DNA of 14,827 bases from JAFGPF01 sp964409485. GTDB lineage: Bacteria; Chloroflexota; Dehalococcoidia; Dehalococcoidales; RBG-16-60-22. Position numbers and translations under genes: made by a program. The notes beneath the pieces were generated by a model that made no database searches, was not told where the DNA came from, and worked only from the letters and a program-made list of their open reading frames with translations. The stretch lies in contig CAYPDM010000038.1 of assembly GCA_964409485.1 (NCBI GenBank), positions 1 to 14,827 of the forward strand. Direction: 5' to 3'. Shown one piece after another: positions 13,826-14,827 of the stretch; the first letter of the stretch is position 1; each line of letters opens with the position of its first letter.

Positions 13826-14578
13826 ATGCTTAAGATTAGAGACCTTTCCGTAGCGGTAGAGGGCAAGGAGATAATTCACGATATTAACCTGACGATAAAG
13901 AACGGCGAGACCCACGTCCTCTTCGGCCCCAACGGTGCCGGTAAAAGCACCTTACTCATGGCTATAATGGGTTTTCCCAAGTACGAGGTGACCAAAGGCA
14001 GCATCAGCTTCAAGGGCAGGGACATCACGGGCTTGACGGTTGATGAAAGGGCGCGCCTGGGCATCGGCATGTCTTTCCAGCGGCCCCCGGTGGTGCGCGG
14101 CGTCAGGACACGCGATATGGTGGCCGCCTGCCTGAAGGGTGGCGGAGATGATAATGCCATCGCCGGGCTGGCGAAAAGGGCCGACCTGGGCGATTTCCTG
14201 GAGAGAGATATCAACTACGGTTTTTCCGGGGGTGAGATAAAGCGTTCCGAATTGATGCAGCTGCTTGCCCAGAAACCGGAACTAACCCTCATGGATGAGC
14301 CCGAATCCGGCGTGGATTTAGTAAATATCGTCCTCATCGGCGAGCTTATGAACGAACTTCTGGAAAAAGACTGCCCGATAAAGGACCGCAAGTGCATGGG
14401 GCTGATTATAACGCACACCGGCCATATTCTGGACTACGTTAATGCCCGCACCGGTTATGTCATGTGCAACGGTACCATCGGCTGCGTGGGCGACCCCCAT
14501 GAGATGCTGGCTACAATCCGGGAGAAAGGCTACGATGAATGTATCAAATGCTATCTCGGGAGGTTTGCCGATAGATGA
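13826..14578 (+). CDS. sufC: Fe-S cluster assembly ATPase SufC (SMS-like)
   Basis: A 250-residue ABC-type ATPase of the cytosolic SUF machinery, which drives conformational change in the SufB scaffold. All nucleotide-binding motifs are present: Walker A GPNGAGKST (34-42), Q-loop Gln85, signature FSGGE (133-137), Walker B LTLMDE (153-158) and H-loop His197. Two Cys pairs near the end (Cys214/Cys220 and Cys239/Cys242) are unusual for E. coli-type SufC. Placement before sufB, rather than between sufB and sufD, matches the minimal SufCB (SMS) systems of anaerobes and archaea. GGGGTGAAAA precedes the ATG. The stop overlaps the following start as ATGA. Confidence 0.93.
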   Translation: MLKIRDLSVAVEGKEIIHDINLTIKNGETHVLFGPNGAGKSTLLMAIMGFPKYEVTKGSISFKGRDITGLTVDERARLGIGMSFQRPPVVRGVRTRDMVAACLKGGGDDNAIAGLAKRADLGDFLERDINYGFSGGEIKRSELMQLLAQKPELTLMDEPESGVDLVNIVLIGELMNELLEKDCPIKDRKCMGLIITHTGHILDYVNARTGYVMCNGTIGCVGDPHEMLATIREKGYDECIKCYLGRFADR

Positions 14579-14827
14579 GTAAGAAAAAGGCTTCCACCGA
14601 CTATAAAGAAAAAGCGAAAGCGGCGGTTAATAAAGCGGCCGCTCTGGGTGAAGATATAGACCTTGGTAAATTTGTAAACACGGATGAAAAGCATTCCTAC
14701 AGCAAAGACCTATCCAGTCTCCCGCAGAAGGCCAAGAAACAGATGCTGGAGGCCGGCGTCATGCTGGATGATACCAGCCAGAGGTCGGGCACCTATATTC
14801 AGATGGACAATACGCCCGTCCACAGTT
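14575..14827 (+). CDS. sufB: SufB/SufD-family Fe-S scaffold, 5' part only
   Basis: Only 84 codons are in the window; the gene continues past its right edge. The start MSKKKASTDYKEKAKAAVN leads to LPQKAKKQMLEAGVMLDD and then RSGTYIQMDNTPVHS, the normal N-terminal region of SufB/SmsB proteins. This scaffold holds the nascent cluster with SufC ATPase. ATG 14575 overlaps the sufC stop by 4 nt, with GGGAGG 11 nt upstream. Whether it is SufB or a SufD-like paralogue cannot be told without the C-terminal half, but its place directly after sufC favours the SMS-type SufB. Confidence 0.82.
   Translation, partial: MSKKKASTDYKEKAKAAVNKAAALGEDIDLGKFVNTDEKHSYSKDLSSLPQKAKKQMLEAGVMLDDTSQRSGTYIQMDNTPVHS

Overview
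The window looks like a scaffold piece from an anaerobic, probably uncultured bacterium, best fitting the Dehalococcoidia (Chloroflexota). That placement is an inference from three things: the gene mix (a DUF39 / NIL-ferredoxin / UPF0280 homocysteine cluster, a SufC-SufB pair with SufC first, several GC-rich housekeeping operons), moderate GC content, and frequent TTG starts. No rRNA, tRNA, CRISPR array or transposase was seen.

Layout. 1-425 has no gene but carries GC-rich hairpins of a dispersed-repeat type. 426-1391 encodes an AT-rich, compositionally foreign-looking lipoprotein with a heptad coiled coil and a transglutaminase-like Cys-His domain. 1411-5450 is a tightly packed plus-strand operon: Xer recombinase, M24 aminopeptidase P, elongation factor P, a PHP-domain phosphoesterase and a PurN-like formyltransferase. 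Its neighbouring genes overlap by 4-8 nt or lie 7 nt apart. 5490-9293 is a minus-strand operon reading aspS -> tig -> clpP (translation, nascent-chain folding, proteolysis), with a good promoter at 9330-9358.

Divergent from aspS, 9456-11853 is a plus-strand operon of three genes: homocysteine-synthesis protein (DUF39/COG1900), NIL-domain 2[4Fe-4S] ferredoxin, and UPF0280/COG2122. In methanogens these three families are linked to making homocysteine from aspartate semialdehyde and sulfide without an activated homoserine intermediate. Having all three together suggests the same route here. Two minus-strand genes of unknown function follow (11856-12158, a small soluble protein; 12273-12743, a small membrane protein). 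The membrane-protein gene has a perfect CRP-type palindrome centred at -41.5 from its predicted start of transcription.

12744-13253 is intergenic and contains a 100-N scaffold gap. The gap is flanked by identical 55-base copies, so it is probably an assembly join rather than missing sequence. Beyond it, a strong promoter drives a ferritin-like diiron protein (13254-13784), followed by sufC and the start of a sufB-like gene that runs off the window end. Together these form a likely iron / Fe-S cluster block, which fits an organism whose homocysteine route depends on an Fe-S ferredoxin.

The most rewarding points are the complete homocysteine operon, the CRP-like class II promoter on an unknown membrane gene, unusual active-site and specificity residues in AspRS, an atypical EF-P modification loop, and the scaffold artefact.
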